Source: an uncultured Lachnospiraceae bacterium (GTDB lineage: Bacteria; Bacillota; Clostridia; Lachnospirales; Lachnospiraceae). From it: a DNA stretch of 64,000 nucleotides. Below, piece by piece: positions 54,779 to 63,365 of this stretch; positions within the stretch are counted from its first letter, which is position 1; each line of letters starts with the position of its first letter. Below the pieces are notes generated by a model. The model worked only from the letters and a program-made list of their open reading frames with translations, was not told the origin of the DNA and did no database searches. Position numbers and translations under genes: made by a program. The stretch lies in assembly GCA_947177165.1 (NCBI GenBank), contig CAMWTP010000004.1:78636-142635 (forward strand), read 5' to 3'.

Positions 54779-56824
54779 CTAGACACAATTCCCTGTATCA
54801 TAAATCACTTCCAGAAATATATCATCCTCCGTGCAGGCGGCTGTCACAAACTTCACGCCCGCCGCCTCCTGTTCCTTCCAGACCGCCGCCCGGCCGTCCA
54901 CCCGGACCTCTTTGGGGCTTACTCTGGTGAACAACCCGAAGGTTCCCGCGTCACTGACCCTGAACGCAAGCCGGTCAGCTCGCTCATACACGGCGGTGAT
55001 GCAGCCTGTGGGAATGAACTTCTCCAAAATACCAACCGGACATACATCCTTTACCGGCAGCAGCAGAAAGATCTCTGCATCGTTTGGATCCAGTGTGAAT
55101 GTATATTCTGCCTCCTCTGTCAGACAGGACAGCGCCTGGTTCTTATGCCCGCAGACATACCAGTCCTGCCCTCCCAGTCCCGGAATGTCGGAAATCCGAA
55201 GGCTCGCTTCGCACTGTTCCTGGGTTTCTCCGATGTTAAAAGCTGCAACCACATAGCCGTTTTTGCAGCGGTTAAAGACTTTAAATGCACCCTTTCTTTT
55301 GACCGGATCTTCAAACAGGCAGTCACATGTCGGTATTCCATTGTCCTCACACCGGATGATTGTCCCGTCCTTTCTTATCAGCGGCCAGATGTAATCAGGA
55401 TCTGTCCTGCCTGTCTGATCGCTGGTGTAAACCGGGCCGCCGCTGACTGCGCGCAGCACTGCATTCTGCCAGTTCTCTGCATGATCGCTCCAGAACATAT
55501 CCCAGTCATTCCAGTAAAACTGTCCCTGCAGCAGGGAATTAAACGCATTCTGAACCGCGTGCTCCCTGAAACCATGCTCCACCTGCGGCACGAAATCGTC
55601 ACTGCTTCTGGAAACCGCGCTGCTGGGACGATTCCACATGTCCTCGCTCGCCATGCCCATACAGTTAATCATAGCATTGTCAAAATGCACCGCTGCGGAT
55701 GCATCCAGACCTGCATGCACTGCCGCGGATGCCTTTCCATACTCTTTTCTTCCTGCATGAAAGAGCGCGATGGCACTCTGTCCGTCAACCTTGACAAAAT
55801 CAATTCCGCATTGATTCCTGAGATATTCATGCCAGATATCATAAAAACGAAACGCTTTCCCCGCTTCTGCTGCCGGAACAATGCGGCCGTCCGGAAGTCT
55901 CTCACTGCCTTCCTCCAGCGCTGCCTGTGCCTGGCTCTTGTCCTGCAGGCCATTCCAATAACCCATCACCGCATGCCATACGCCAACCTGCTCCATGCCA
56001 AATTCCTTTTTCATGCGGCTCACACACGGTCCCAGTCCCTGGGGAAATTTATCCCTGGCCGCATCCAGACCCAGCAGCAGCTGTCTGTCATAATCGGCAT
56101 CCAGCCAGCCGTCATCGATCAGCACCCACTTTACAGGCACCCGTTTTTCCTTCAATTCTGTCAGCTTGTCATAGATCCCTTCTGCGGAAACTTTGTGATA
56201 AAAAGCGTCCCAGCTGCACCAGCCCAACTTTTCAAACACGGCAGGAAACCTGCGGTTTCTGCGCAGCATGGCTGTCCTCCTGGTCAGCTCCAGCACATAT
56301 GTAACCGCTTTTTCACAGCACTGATACGGGTTCTTTCCCCATGCATATGACAGGCAGATATCATCCAGCTCATTCTTTCCGCTGCAATTGGATGCAGATG
56401 TAACGCAGATTCCGTCTTCCAGGCCGGATAAGTCCGTGCGGTACTCCCTGCCGCACACAGCGAGCACTGCCAGACAGGTCTCCCCTCTCTTTAGCAGCAA
56501 CAGCTGGGTCCGCTGGGGAATCTCTGCAAGCGAAGCCGGAAAAGCGGGTCTGATCCACCAATCCTTGTGCTGGTAGACTGCTGTCATCTTTTCCGCGCCG
56601 GCAATCTGCACTGTGCAGGAAACTCCTGCCCTGGCATCCAGATAATCCTGCGGGCCAAACAAGGGCTCCCTCGCCTCCTGTCTCCCCCTGATCGATATGA
56701 CACCTGCCTGCTCTTTCTGCACAAGCTGTACCTTCGCCGCAAAGCGCAAGTCTTCCCGCGCGAATTCTTTCGGGATAATCAAGGTCATACCGTTATCTGT
56801 CTGAACCAAATACTGATCTTTCAT
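54779..56824 (-). CDS. GH36 Sip1/raffinose-synthase-like alpha-galactosidase
   Basis: 681 aa, cytoplasmic. GLY-rich barrel start LGWCSWDAFYHKV (about residue 205), KWVLIDDGW, nucleophile Asp in FVKVDGQS (about 345) and acid/base Asp in SRSSDDF (about 400). These are the marks of the plant raffinose synthase / seed-imbibition (Sip1) branch of GH36, members of which in bacteria act on alpha-galactosides or transfer galactose. Second gene after the ROK repressor. The ribosome site (GTGAGAAGAAG) is weak. Broad-specificity glycosidase or galactosyltransferase activity is possible. Confidence 0.85.
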   Translation of the reverse strand: MKDQYLVQTDNGMTLIIPKEFAREDLRFAAKVQLVQKEQAGVISIRGRQEAREPLFGPQDYLDARAGVSCTVQIAGAEKMTAVYQHKDWWIRPAFPASLAEIPQRTQLLLLKRGETCLAVLAVCGREYRTDLSGLEDGICVTSASNCSGKNELDDICLSYAWGKNPYQCCEKAVTYVLELTRRTAMLRRNRRFPAVFEKLGWCSWDAFYHKVSAEGIYDKLTELKEKRVPVKWVLIDDGWLDADYDRQLLLGLDAARDKFPQGLGPCVSRMKKEFGMEQVGVWHAVMGYWNGLQDKSQAQAALEEGSERLPDGRIVPAAEAGKAFRFYDIWHEYLRNQCGIDFVKVDGQSAIALFHAGRKEYGKASAAVHAGLDASAAVHFDNAMINCMGMASEDMWNRPSSAVSRSSDDFVPQVEHGFREHAVQNAFNSLLQGQFYWNDWDMFWSDHAENWQNAVLRAVSGGPVYTSDQTGRTDPDYIWPLIRKDGTIIRCEDNGIPTCDCLFEDPVKRKGAFKVFNRCKNGYVVAAFNIGETQEQCEASLRISDIPGLGGQDWYVCGHKNQALSCLTEEAEYTFTLDPNDAEIFLLLPVKDVCPVGILEKFIPTGCITAVYERADRLAFRVSDAGTFGLFTRVSPKEVRVDGRAAVWKEQEAAGVKFVTAACTEDDIFLEVIYDTGNCV

Positions 56825-56876
56825 CTTCTTCTCACTTCACACTTTGCAGTGTCCTTTCTATAATACATTGTGATCC

Positions 56877-58103
56877 TTACTGTGCATTGCTGGTAAAAAC
56901 ATCATTAACCATCTCGTTGAAAAACTGTTCAGCCACAATCTCACCGGCACCGATCACCCCTGCATTTTCTTTCAGACAGGATATGGACATCTGCGTTTCC
57001 TTCGCGCCCTTTACTTTGTATGCATTCGCCACATCCTGTACAATCTCAAAATAGCGGGGATATTTCTGAATCAAAATACCGCCCAGCACGATGCGCTGCG
57101 GGTCCAGAACATTGATCAGATTGCTGACCGCAACTCCCAGATAAAAGGCAGACTGATTCAAAAGAGAGATGATCAGGAGATCCTTCTTCTCCACCATCCC
57201 GAACACATCCTCAATCTCCAGCTGATCTCTTTTTTCGTACAGCGGATGCCCTGGTACTTTCTCCAGCTCGTTGCGCAGATCCCTCAGGATCGCAATGCCG
57301 GAGCTCATTGCCTCCAGACATCCCCTGTTGCCGCAATTGCACAGCGGACCGTTCAGATCCAGCGTAATGTGCCCGAACTCTCCGGCGATACGGTTCGCCC
57401 CGACATTCATCCTGCCATCTATAATAGACCCTGATCCGATCCCCATATCCACATCAATATAGGTCAGGTCATTGGTATCTTTTTCATCTCCACACCAGTA
57501 CTCCCCAAACGCGATCACGTTGGTATCTTTCTGCACAAAAACCCTGCACCCGAAATGTTCTTCCAGGATTTCCTTCAGCGGCAGATACTTCAACACGGAA
57601 ATATTGGGCGGTGTCAACACAACACCGTTTATCGTGTCCACCGGACCGGGAACACCGATCCCGATTCCCAGAAACATCTCCTGGGCAATGCCCGATCTGC
57701 GGACAACCTCTTTCACATTGGCAATCACCAGCTCCATAAACGCATTCTGGCTCTGGTTCTCCTTCGGCATACTGAACCTGATCACTTCCACCACATCGCC
57801 GCACAGGTTCAATACGGCAATGCTCGTCACAAATTTATTGATATGAATCCCGATCGTATAGCGATAATTCTCATTGATAGCATAGGAAACAGCCTTTCTG
57901 CCTACATTTCCGCCTTCCATCTCATCGCAGCGGACAAGCTCAAGGCTCTCCAGTTCTTCGATGATCTTCTTGATCGCCATAAATGTCAACCCCGTCACGG
58001 ACGCCAGCCCCGCCTTCGTTGCCGTCTTCTTTTTACGTATGTAATTAAGCACCGATCTCCGGTTAAAATTTTTCAGCTGCTCCTGGTTTCCCTTCTGTGT
58101 CAT
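56877..58103 (-). CDS. ROK-family transcriptional repressor (NagC/XylR type)
   Basis: 408 aa. Winged-helix domain at residues about 10-75 (SVLNYIRKKKTATKAGLASVTGLTFMAIKKIIEEL), then the ROK sugar-binding/kinase-like fold with GIGIGVPGPVD and the Zn motif CNCGNRGCLEAM (about 256-267), which is complete here. It should bind an operator without sugar and let go on binding a sugar from the island. Located between the transporter and the enzymes, so it is a local regulator. Likely sites are AT-rich palindromes upstream of the permease gene. AGGAGAGG precedes the ATG. Confidence 0.9.
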   Translation of the reverse strand: MTQKGNQEQLKNFNRRSVLNYIRKKKTATKAGLASVTGLTFMAIKKIIEELESLELVRCDEMEGGNVGRKAVSYAINENYRYTIGIHINKFVTSIAVLNLCGDVVEVIRFSMPKENQSQNAFMELVIANVKEVVRRSGIAQEMFLGIGIGVPGPVDTINGVVLTPPNISVLKYLPLKEILEEHFGCRVFVQKDTNVIAFGEYWCGDEKDTNDLTYIDVDMGIGSGSIIDGRMNVGANRIAGEFGHITLDLNGPLCNCGNRGCLEAMSSGIAILRDLRNELEKVPGHPLYEKRDQLEIEDVFGMVEKKDLLIISLLNQSAFYLGVAVSNLINVLDPQRIVLGGILIQKYPRYFEIVQDVANAYKVKGAKETQMSISCLKENAGVIGAGEIVAEQFFNEMVNDVFTSNAQ

Positions 58104-58172
58104 CTGTACCCTCTCCTTTTATCCGTAATAGCGGACGTATGAGCGCCCGCTATTTTCATTATAGGTCGGATA

Positions 58173-59522
58173 TTAGTCTATTACAACCTCAGGATACTGA
58201 TCATGCAACGCCTTTTTGAAGTCTTCAATGACACCTGCGTTATCTTTGCCAGCCTTAATGCCGTCTGTCGCCCATTTCTGGAACAGGTTCTGCACGGAAC
58301 GGGTATATTTGTCCGGTGTGATGCCTACGACCTTATTGCAGATCTCACTGTAAGTCGCCATAAGATTCTGGCCGCCGAAGTCTTCGGAAGAATGATTTTC
58401 TGCCAGTGCATCGCATACAGCCTTGCTTGCAGGAACCTGGTTGTAGTTTTCCGCATTGATCTTCTGGAAATCGTCAGATGCCACATATGCCAGGAATTTC
58501 GCCGCAAGGTCTTTCTTGTCTGTGCCATTGTACACACAGATACCTGTCGCGCCTTCATAGGAAGCCCGGAAAGGAGTCGCCACGCCAACATTGCCTGCAT
58601 TCTTTTCCCAGTCCGTAAAGAAGTCCCAGCTAGGCATAACCCTGAATAACAGCTTGCCATCATTCCATGCCGCTGCCCAGTCAGATCCCCAGCTGCCCAG
58701 CTCTGCATTTGCTTTGGAGCCGTACATGGTGCGCATATTATCCAGCATGCCCATCCAGTCGTCTGAGATGACCAGCTTACCATCCTTTACAAGCGGATCG
58801 AAGGAAAATGCATCAACCTTGACCATCTCTGTGATGTTAGGCCACAGTGAGACTTCTCCGTTGGATTTTTCGTATATTTCCTCCCCCTTTGCGATCACGG
58901 TCTCCCAGTCACACAGCATCGCAGAGATCTCTGCGGGATCACTTGTGCCCAGCCACTGTTCAGCCGCATCCCTCAAGTACCAGAAGCATACAGGCGAAGA
59001 CTGAAATGAGAGCGTCTTGATATTGCCGTTAGAATCCTTCATGCTGGCTTTTTGGAAATCAAAGAAATCTTTGGTCAGCTCCTCAATGTTCATGTAAGAC
59101 AGATCAGCAATAATATCACTGTCTAAAAATTCATACATATAGTTCTCTTCCAGGTCAAATACATCCGGAACATCCTGGCCGCTCTGCAGCGCCGTTAAGA
59201 TTTTGGTCTTATATTCGTCACCGCCGAAAACCTGCAGGTCGATGCTGACATTCGGATAGACCTCATTAAATGCCTTTACCAGATTGTTCGCACTGTCTGT
59301 GTAAGTCCAGTATGTAAACTCACCAGTAACCGATGCGGGATCCTCTGCCTCTGCGGATGATGTCTGCTCTGCAGGCACAGTTTCTTCCGCTGCCGGAGTT
59401 GTCTGTCCGGCTGAAGGGGTTGTCTCCGACGGGGTTGTCTCTGACGGCTTTGAGCCGCATCCGGCAAGGACGCCTGCCAGCATAGAAGCAGTCAATAAAA
59501 CAGACATAATTTTCTTTTTCAT
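58173..59522 (-). CDS. Carbohydrate ABC transporter substrate-binding lipoprotein
   Basis: 449 aa. Lipoprotein signal with lipobox LAGC (Cys about residue 22), a long Thr/Ser/Pro/Glu-rich linker (about 25-65), and a family-1 solute-binding fold (VTGEFTYWTYTDSANNLVKAFNEVYPNVSI, then LLFRVMPSWDFFTDWEKN). It presents a glycoside to the two permeases. Placed after the permease genes, the reverse of the usual order, 50 nt from the second permease. AAGGAGG before the ATG. Confidence 0.92.
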   Translation of the reverse strand: MKKKIMSVLLTASMLAGVLAGCGSKPSETTPSETTPSAGQTTPAAEETVPAEQTSSAEAEDPASVTGEFTYWTYTDSANNLVKAFNEVYPNVSIDLQVFGGDEYKTKILTALQSGQDVPDVFDLEENYMYEFLDSDIIADLSYMNIEELTKDFFDFQKASMKDSNGNIKTLSFQSSPVCFWYLRDAAEQWLGTSDPAEISAMLCDWETVIAKGEEIYEKSNGEVSLWPNITEMVKVDAFSFDPLVKDGKLVISDDWMGMLDNMRTMYGSKANAELGSWGSDWAAAWNDGKLLFRVMPSWDFFTDWEKNAGNVGVATPFRASYEGATGICVYNGTDKKDLAAKFLAYVASDDFQKINAENYNQVPASKAVCDALAENHSSEDFGGQNLMATYSEICNKVVGITPDKYTRSVQNLFQKWATDGIKAGKDNAGVIEDFKKALHDQYPEVVID

Positions 59523-59572
59523 GTTTTTTCCTCCTTAACAATGTGCTTTGTTTTACTTTGTCGCAACTTATA

Positions 59573-60430
59573 TCAGCCTTTTACAGCTGCACCAACGGAG
59601 ATCTTCTCCATGATGATCTTGGATGAGAAGCAGAATACGACCACCATCGGGATGATGGAAACCAGCATGCCGACATACTGTGCACCGTAGTCTGCGTGTG
59701 TGGAATCACGGACTGACGCAATCATCAGAGGCAGCGTGAACTTCTTTTTGTCGTTCAGTATGATGAGCGGAGTCAGATAGCTGTTCCAGCTGCCGATGAA
59801 GGTCATAACTCCCTGTGTCACCAACGCCGGAACGACCAGCGGAAGCACAATCCGGTGAAATATTTTCAGCTCTCCGCAGCCATCCATGACAGCCGCCTCG
59901 ATCAACTCATTCGGCAAAGCGCCGTCAATAAACTGTTTGTAAAAGAACACCGCAAAGCAGTTCGAAATCGTCGGAATGATCAGCGCCAGGTAATTATTTA
60001 ACAGATGCATCGCCTGAATCTCTTTGTAAAAGCCGATGATACCCAGCTGTCCGGGAAGCATCATCGCTACCAGAACAACAGAAAACAGAAAATTCTTACC
60101 CTTAAATTCAAACTTCGAGAAGGCATAGGCCGCCATCATGGTAAAGTAATTCTGAATCACCGTAACTGTCACTGCCAGAAACAGGCTGTTCATGATGCCC
60201 TTCGCAAGGTCAATATTCTGTGTCAGGCGCATAAAGTTTTCGCTAAAACGGGAGCCCGGCAGCACATTGATCTTAGCCACAATATTGTAATTGTCATGTG
60301 TGGAAGAGATGATCATGACAAAAAAAGGATAAAACGCCACCGCTGCGACGATCAATGCAAACAGGTAAATAAAAGTTCTGCAGACTGCTCTTTTGATTCT
60401 TGCTTCCCCAGAAGAAATATTCGTCCTCAT
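59573..60430 (-). CDS. Carbohydrate ABC transporter permease, MalG-type
   Basis: 285 aa with six transmembrane segments; the ABC-interacting EAA loop is EAAVMDGCGELKIFHRIVLPL (about residues 182-202). CUT1-family inner membrane component for an oligosaccharide or glycoside. Its start overlaps the stop codon of the other permease gene by 4 bp (ATGA). No ATPase gene is in the cluster, so a shared MsmX/UgpC-like ATPase from elsewhere must energise it. Confidence 0.92.
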   Translation of the reverse strand: MRTNISSGEARIKRAVCRTFIYLFALIVAAVAFYPFFVMIISSTHDNYNIVAKINVLPGSRFSENFMRLTQNIDLAKGIMNSLFLAVTVTVIQNYFTMMAAYAFSKFEFKGKNFLFSVVLVAMMLPGQLGIIGFYKEIQAMHLLNNYLALIIPTISNCFAVFFYKQFIDGALPNELIEAAVMDGCGELKIFHRIVLPLVVPALVTQGVMTFIGSWNSYLTPLIILNDKKKFTLPLMIASVRDSTHADYGAQYVGMLVSIIPMVVVFCFSSKIIMEKISVGAAVKG

Positions 60431-61341
60431 TTCGCCCTATTACCTCTCTTTCTTGTAGATTCACCGTAATCATCCTGTTTCTCTCTTGTAACCACAAGCG
60501 ATATCACACTGAAAAATGCGATGATCACGAAGATTCCATAAGCAACTGCTGCGCCGTAGCCAAACTGGAATCTGACAAAAGCAGAATCGTACATATATTT
60601 CGCCATGGTCGTCGTCGCATCTCCCGGCACTGTGGTAAATACCAGCTTCGATTCATCAAATATCTGCAGACCGCCGATAATGGATGTTACCATCACATAG
60701 ATCAGGATCGGCTTCATCAGCGGAATCGTAATCCTGCTGATCTTCTGCCATGCAGTCGCTCCGTCCACCTCCGCCGCTTCCATAACCTCCTCCGGGATTG
60801 AGTTGATACCGGCCGTGAAGTAAATGATATTGAAACCAAAGTTCTTCCAGCATATGGCAATCGCAATGACAACCCTCGCCAGCATCTGGTGGTTCTGAAA
60901 ATCTACCGCCTCCAGTCCCAGCATGGTAATCACGTTGTTGACCGCTCCCCCGGGATAAGAGAACATCGCCCCGAACAGAAGGCCTATGGTGACAGGTGTC
61001 ACCAGGTTCGGAAAGTAATACAGGTTTCGCAGTACCATCTTGCCGCGAAACCACTTATTGCTCAGGATCAGCGATAAGATAAATGCAATGGACAGCTGCG
61101 GGATGATCGACATGATCCAGATCAGCAGGGTATTCCCAATGGAACGGAAAAAGTATCCGGATTCGATCAGTCGGACGTAATTCTCTCCCCCCACAAATGT
61201 CAGCTTCCCCGACAGCAGATCCATACTGCAGAAGCTCAACACGAATGAGTACAGGATAGGGAAAAGATTAAATATTAAAAAAACTATAAAAAATGGCGCT
61301 ATATACAAATACGCATATTTATTTCTTTTTTTCGATTTCAA
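60427..61341 (-). CDS. Carbohydrate ABC transporter permease, MalF-type
   Basis: 304 aa, six transmembrane segments, EAA loop EAAEVDGATAWQKISRITIPLM (about residues 195-216). First gene of the island. It starts with TTG, 9 nt after a perfect GGAGG, and is read from the promoter at 61427-61455. Pairs with the next gene to form the membrane channel of a CUT1 importer. Confidence 0.92.
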   Translation of the reverse strand: MKSKKRNKYAYLYIAPFFIVFLIFNLFPILYSFVLSFCSMDLLSGKLTFVGGENYVRLIESGYFFRSIGNTLLIWIMSIIPQLSIAFILSLILSNKWFRGKMVLRNLYYFPNLVTPVTIGLLFGAMFSYPGGAVNNVITMLGLEAVDFQNHQMLARVVIAIAICWKNFGFNIIYFTAGINSIPEEVMEAAEVDGATAWQKISRITIPLMKPILIYVMVTSIIGGLQIFDESKLVFTTVPGDATTTMAKYMYDSAFVRFQFGYGAAVAYGIFVIIAFFSVISLVVTREKQDDYGESTRKRGNRAK

Positions 61342-61426
61342 GGTTTTTTACCTCCTTATCTTTGTCAAAATGTATATTTTTTACAGTTTTTTCGCACATA
61401 TGGCTGTGCTGTTTGTTCATGCCTAT

Positions 61427-61455
61427 ATCATATAACATTTCTCTTATGATTGCAA
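61427..61455 (-). promoter_or_regulatory. Promoter of the carbohydrate island
   Basis: Minus strand TTGCAA (61450-61455), 17 bp, TATGAT (61427-61432). Leader of about 80 nt to the TTG start of the first permease gene. Confidence 0.65.
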
Positions 61456-61547
61456 TATATAATCAAACTTTTTTTAATAATTAGGTCCTTTTCGTATTTT
61501 TGTCCAAAACAGGCAAGTATTTCTCTATGTTTTCGCAATATTTTTGT

Positions 61548-61644
61548 GTTAATTTAACCAAAAATAATTATTCATATCAAATGTATGTTCTAATTTCCCT
61601 TTGGATTTCTGCCACAAAATGGTAATAATTAAAATTAGTTTAAT
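61548..61644. promoter_or_regulatory. AT-rich palindromes, candidate ROK-repressor operators
   Basis: GTTAATTTAAC (61548-61558) and ATTAAA-5-TTTAAT (61628-61644, containing TTAGTTTAAT) are palindromes similar in style to XylR/NagC-type ROK operators. They lie 90-190 bp upstream of the island promoter in the 419-bp divergent gap. Confidence 0.35.
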
Positions 61645-61666
61645 ATTTTAGGCAGAAATTCACTCC

Positions 61667-61693
61667 AAAAAAACGCCGCTAACTCACGGCGTT
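61667..61693 (-). terminator. Terminator-like hairpin left of the BFD gene
   Basis: AACGCCG / CGGCGTT (7-bp stem, 8-nt loop) followed on the minus strand by a run of seven T. It would stop transcripts coming leftward from the two-component genes across the BFD gene before they enter the island. Confidence 0.6.
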
Positions 61694-61760
61694 CTTTTCA
61701 TATGTTTACATATTTTACTCTATTTTGCGTATACTATCTCGGAAAGGATGGTGCTAATAT

Positions 61761-61943
61761 ATGAATCTTGACGAAGTGATCTGCTATTGTCAGAATGTCA
61801 CCAGCGGCATGATCAAAAGTGCCGTTGACAACGGAGCCACTACTTTAGCGGAAGTTCAGAAAATAACTGGTGCAGGAACTGTGTGCGGTTCGTGTATTGA
61901 CAATGTACAACGCCTTATCGAACAATTCACTGCAGAGCATTGA
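61761..61943 (+). CDS. BFD-like [2Fe-2S]-binding protein
   Basis: 60 aa, a complete single-domain protein of the bacterioferritin-associated ferredoxin family: CYC at residues 8-10 and CGSC at 42-45 (spacing typical for a 2Fe-2S cluster). In this family the protein hands electrons to bacterioferritin or is a fragment of larger oxidoreductases; no ferritin gene is beside it. Start ATG 12 nt after AAGGA; a TATACT box lies about 35 nt upstream. The 168 bp to the right contain no gene. Confidence 0.85.
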   Translation: MNLDEVICYCQNVTSGMIKSAVDNGATTLAEVQKITGAGTVCGSCIDNVQRLIEQFTAEH

Positions 61944-62111
61944 GACCAGTAACCCACCAAACCGGGCAAAGAAGATCTATCTTCCCTGCTCGCGCGCCGG
62001 GCGCCCGTCCATACTTCCTCTGGGTGCCTGTGCGTAATACTTCAGATCATACTACCTCATCCGGCTCATCCCCTTCATACTCCCGATTAAAAGAAGACAT
62101 CGGGTCATCAA

Positions 62112-63365
62112 CTACGACAGCAGGATCATCAAAGTCACTGTCAACCCTTTACCCTTGCTTGAACATATAAGTTCACCGTTCATTTTAGCCATAAGTACCA
62201 AAGCGATATACAGTCCCAGACCGCTGCCGTCTATGTCGGAATTTTTTACGTTCCTGCCACGGTAAAATTTGTTCATTATTAGATCAAGCTCGTCAGCCGG
62301 AACGCCCCTGCCGTAATCGGTGATCGACAGTTTCAGATAGCCTCCACCCAAAGCACACTCAATGTTTATGGGAGTACCGGCATATTTATAAGAATTACCG
62401 ATAATGTTTCCGATAACCTGCTCCATACGTTTTATGTCAATGTGTATCATACATTCGGGTATCGTACTCCTCCTCACAAGAGAACGTGTATCCGCCGCCC
62501 TGATGATGTCATACAGCACAGCCGCATTTTCATCAGTACAGTTCACGGTCATCTCGTCAAGATCGTCAAGTGCAGCAGTCAGCAGATCAGTGACGAGAAG
62601 TTCCATCTGCTGTGTCTTCTTCTGTATGCCCTCAACCTTGTCCAGAACATATTTATCCTGTACTTTCAGACGCAGCACATCGCAGATCGTGTTGATACCC
62701 GTAATAGGCGTTTTCAGGTCGTGACTCAGCTCAGCGGCAAGCTCTTTTTCTTTCCGTTTGAGTTCTGTCTCTCTGGCTTTTGATGCTCTCAGTTCCTCCC
62801 GCATGATATCAAAGCTCTCGGTGAAAGCCCCAAACAGATTGCAGCGCTCCATTTCAAGAGGACTGTCGAGATCGCCCATTGCTATCCTGCCTGCAAACTC
62901 TTTCATCTTGCAAAACGGCTTTAGGATGTTCCTGCTGATATACAGATAGAACGATACTGCCGCCGTTACCATGACAAGAAACAGCATTACAGCCGCACAG
63001 GTCAGTTGACAAAAAGCCCTGTTATACTCCGAAAAAGACGGGTCAGGCATCGCCGCTGTTGCAAGAAATCTGTCACCGTCCGTCACCGCAAGACACAGAT
63101 AACCGTTATTTCTTGATTTCGTGAGCGTTAAGTTTTCGCCCCTGGGATAAATGCAGAAACCCTCCGTATCAAATACAAGGATATCAGTATCGGGAAACTT
63201 TTCTGCAAGAATAGCAAGGTCATTCATATTCTCTCTTACTGTTTCAGCTATATCATTCTGCAGCACGATGTCTGGCATATATTTTTGCCTGCCCGTCATG
63301 ACGAATATCCCGATACAACAGGCAACGGTCATCGCAAGAAGAATAAGCGTTCTTCCGTACCTCAT
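62112..63365 (-). CDS. Sensor histidine kinase
   Basis: 417 aa. Two transmembrane segments (about 5-24 and 122-146) enclose a sensor domain of about 95 residues; then a HAMP-like region (about 148-200), the dimerisation box AELSHDLKTPITG (His about 215) and an HATPase domain with N-box NIIGNSYKYAG, G1 DYGRGVP and G2 GSGLGLYIA. Its start overlaps the response regulator's stop codon by 4 bp (ATGA), so they are a pair. The signal is unknown. It is read toward the BFD gene. Confidence 0.9.
   Translation of the reverse strand: MRYGRTLILLAMTVACCIGIFVMTGRQKYMPDIVLQNDIAETVRENMNDLAILAEKFPDTDILVFDTEGFCIYPRGENLTLTKSRNNGYLCLAVTDGDRFLATAAMPDPSFSEYNRAFCQLTCAAVMLFLVMVTAAVSFYLYISRNILKPFCKMKEFAGRIAMGDLDSPLEMERCNLFGAFTESFDIMREELRASKARETELKRKEKELAAELSHDLKTPITGINTICDVLRLKVQDKYVLDKVEGIQKKTQQMELLVTDLLTAALDDLDEMTVNCTDENAAVLYDIIRAADTRSLVRRSTIPECMIHIDIKRMEQVIGNIIGNSYKYAGTPINIECALGGGYLKLSITDYGRGVPADELDLIMNKFYRGRNVKNSDIDGSGLGLYIALVLMAKMNGELICSSKGKGLTVTLMILLS

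Noticed and set aside
61944..62111. Small frame in plus direction after the BFD gene (61940-62170)
   Set aside because: No start site or homology; it overlaps the 3' end of the histidine kinase gene in antisense.
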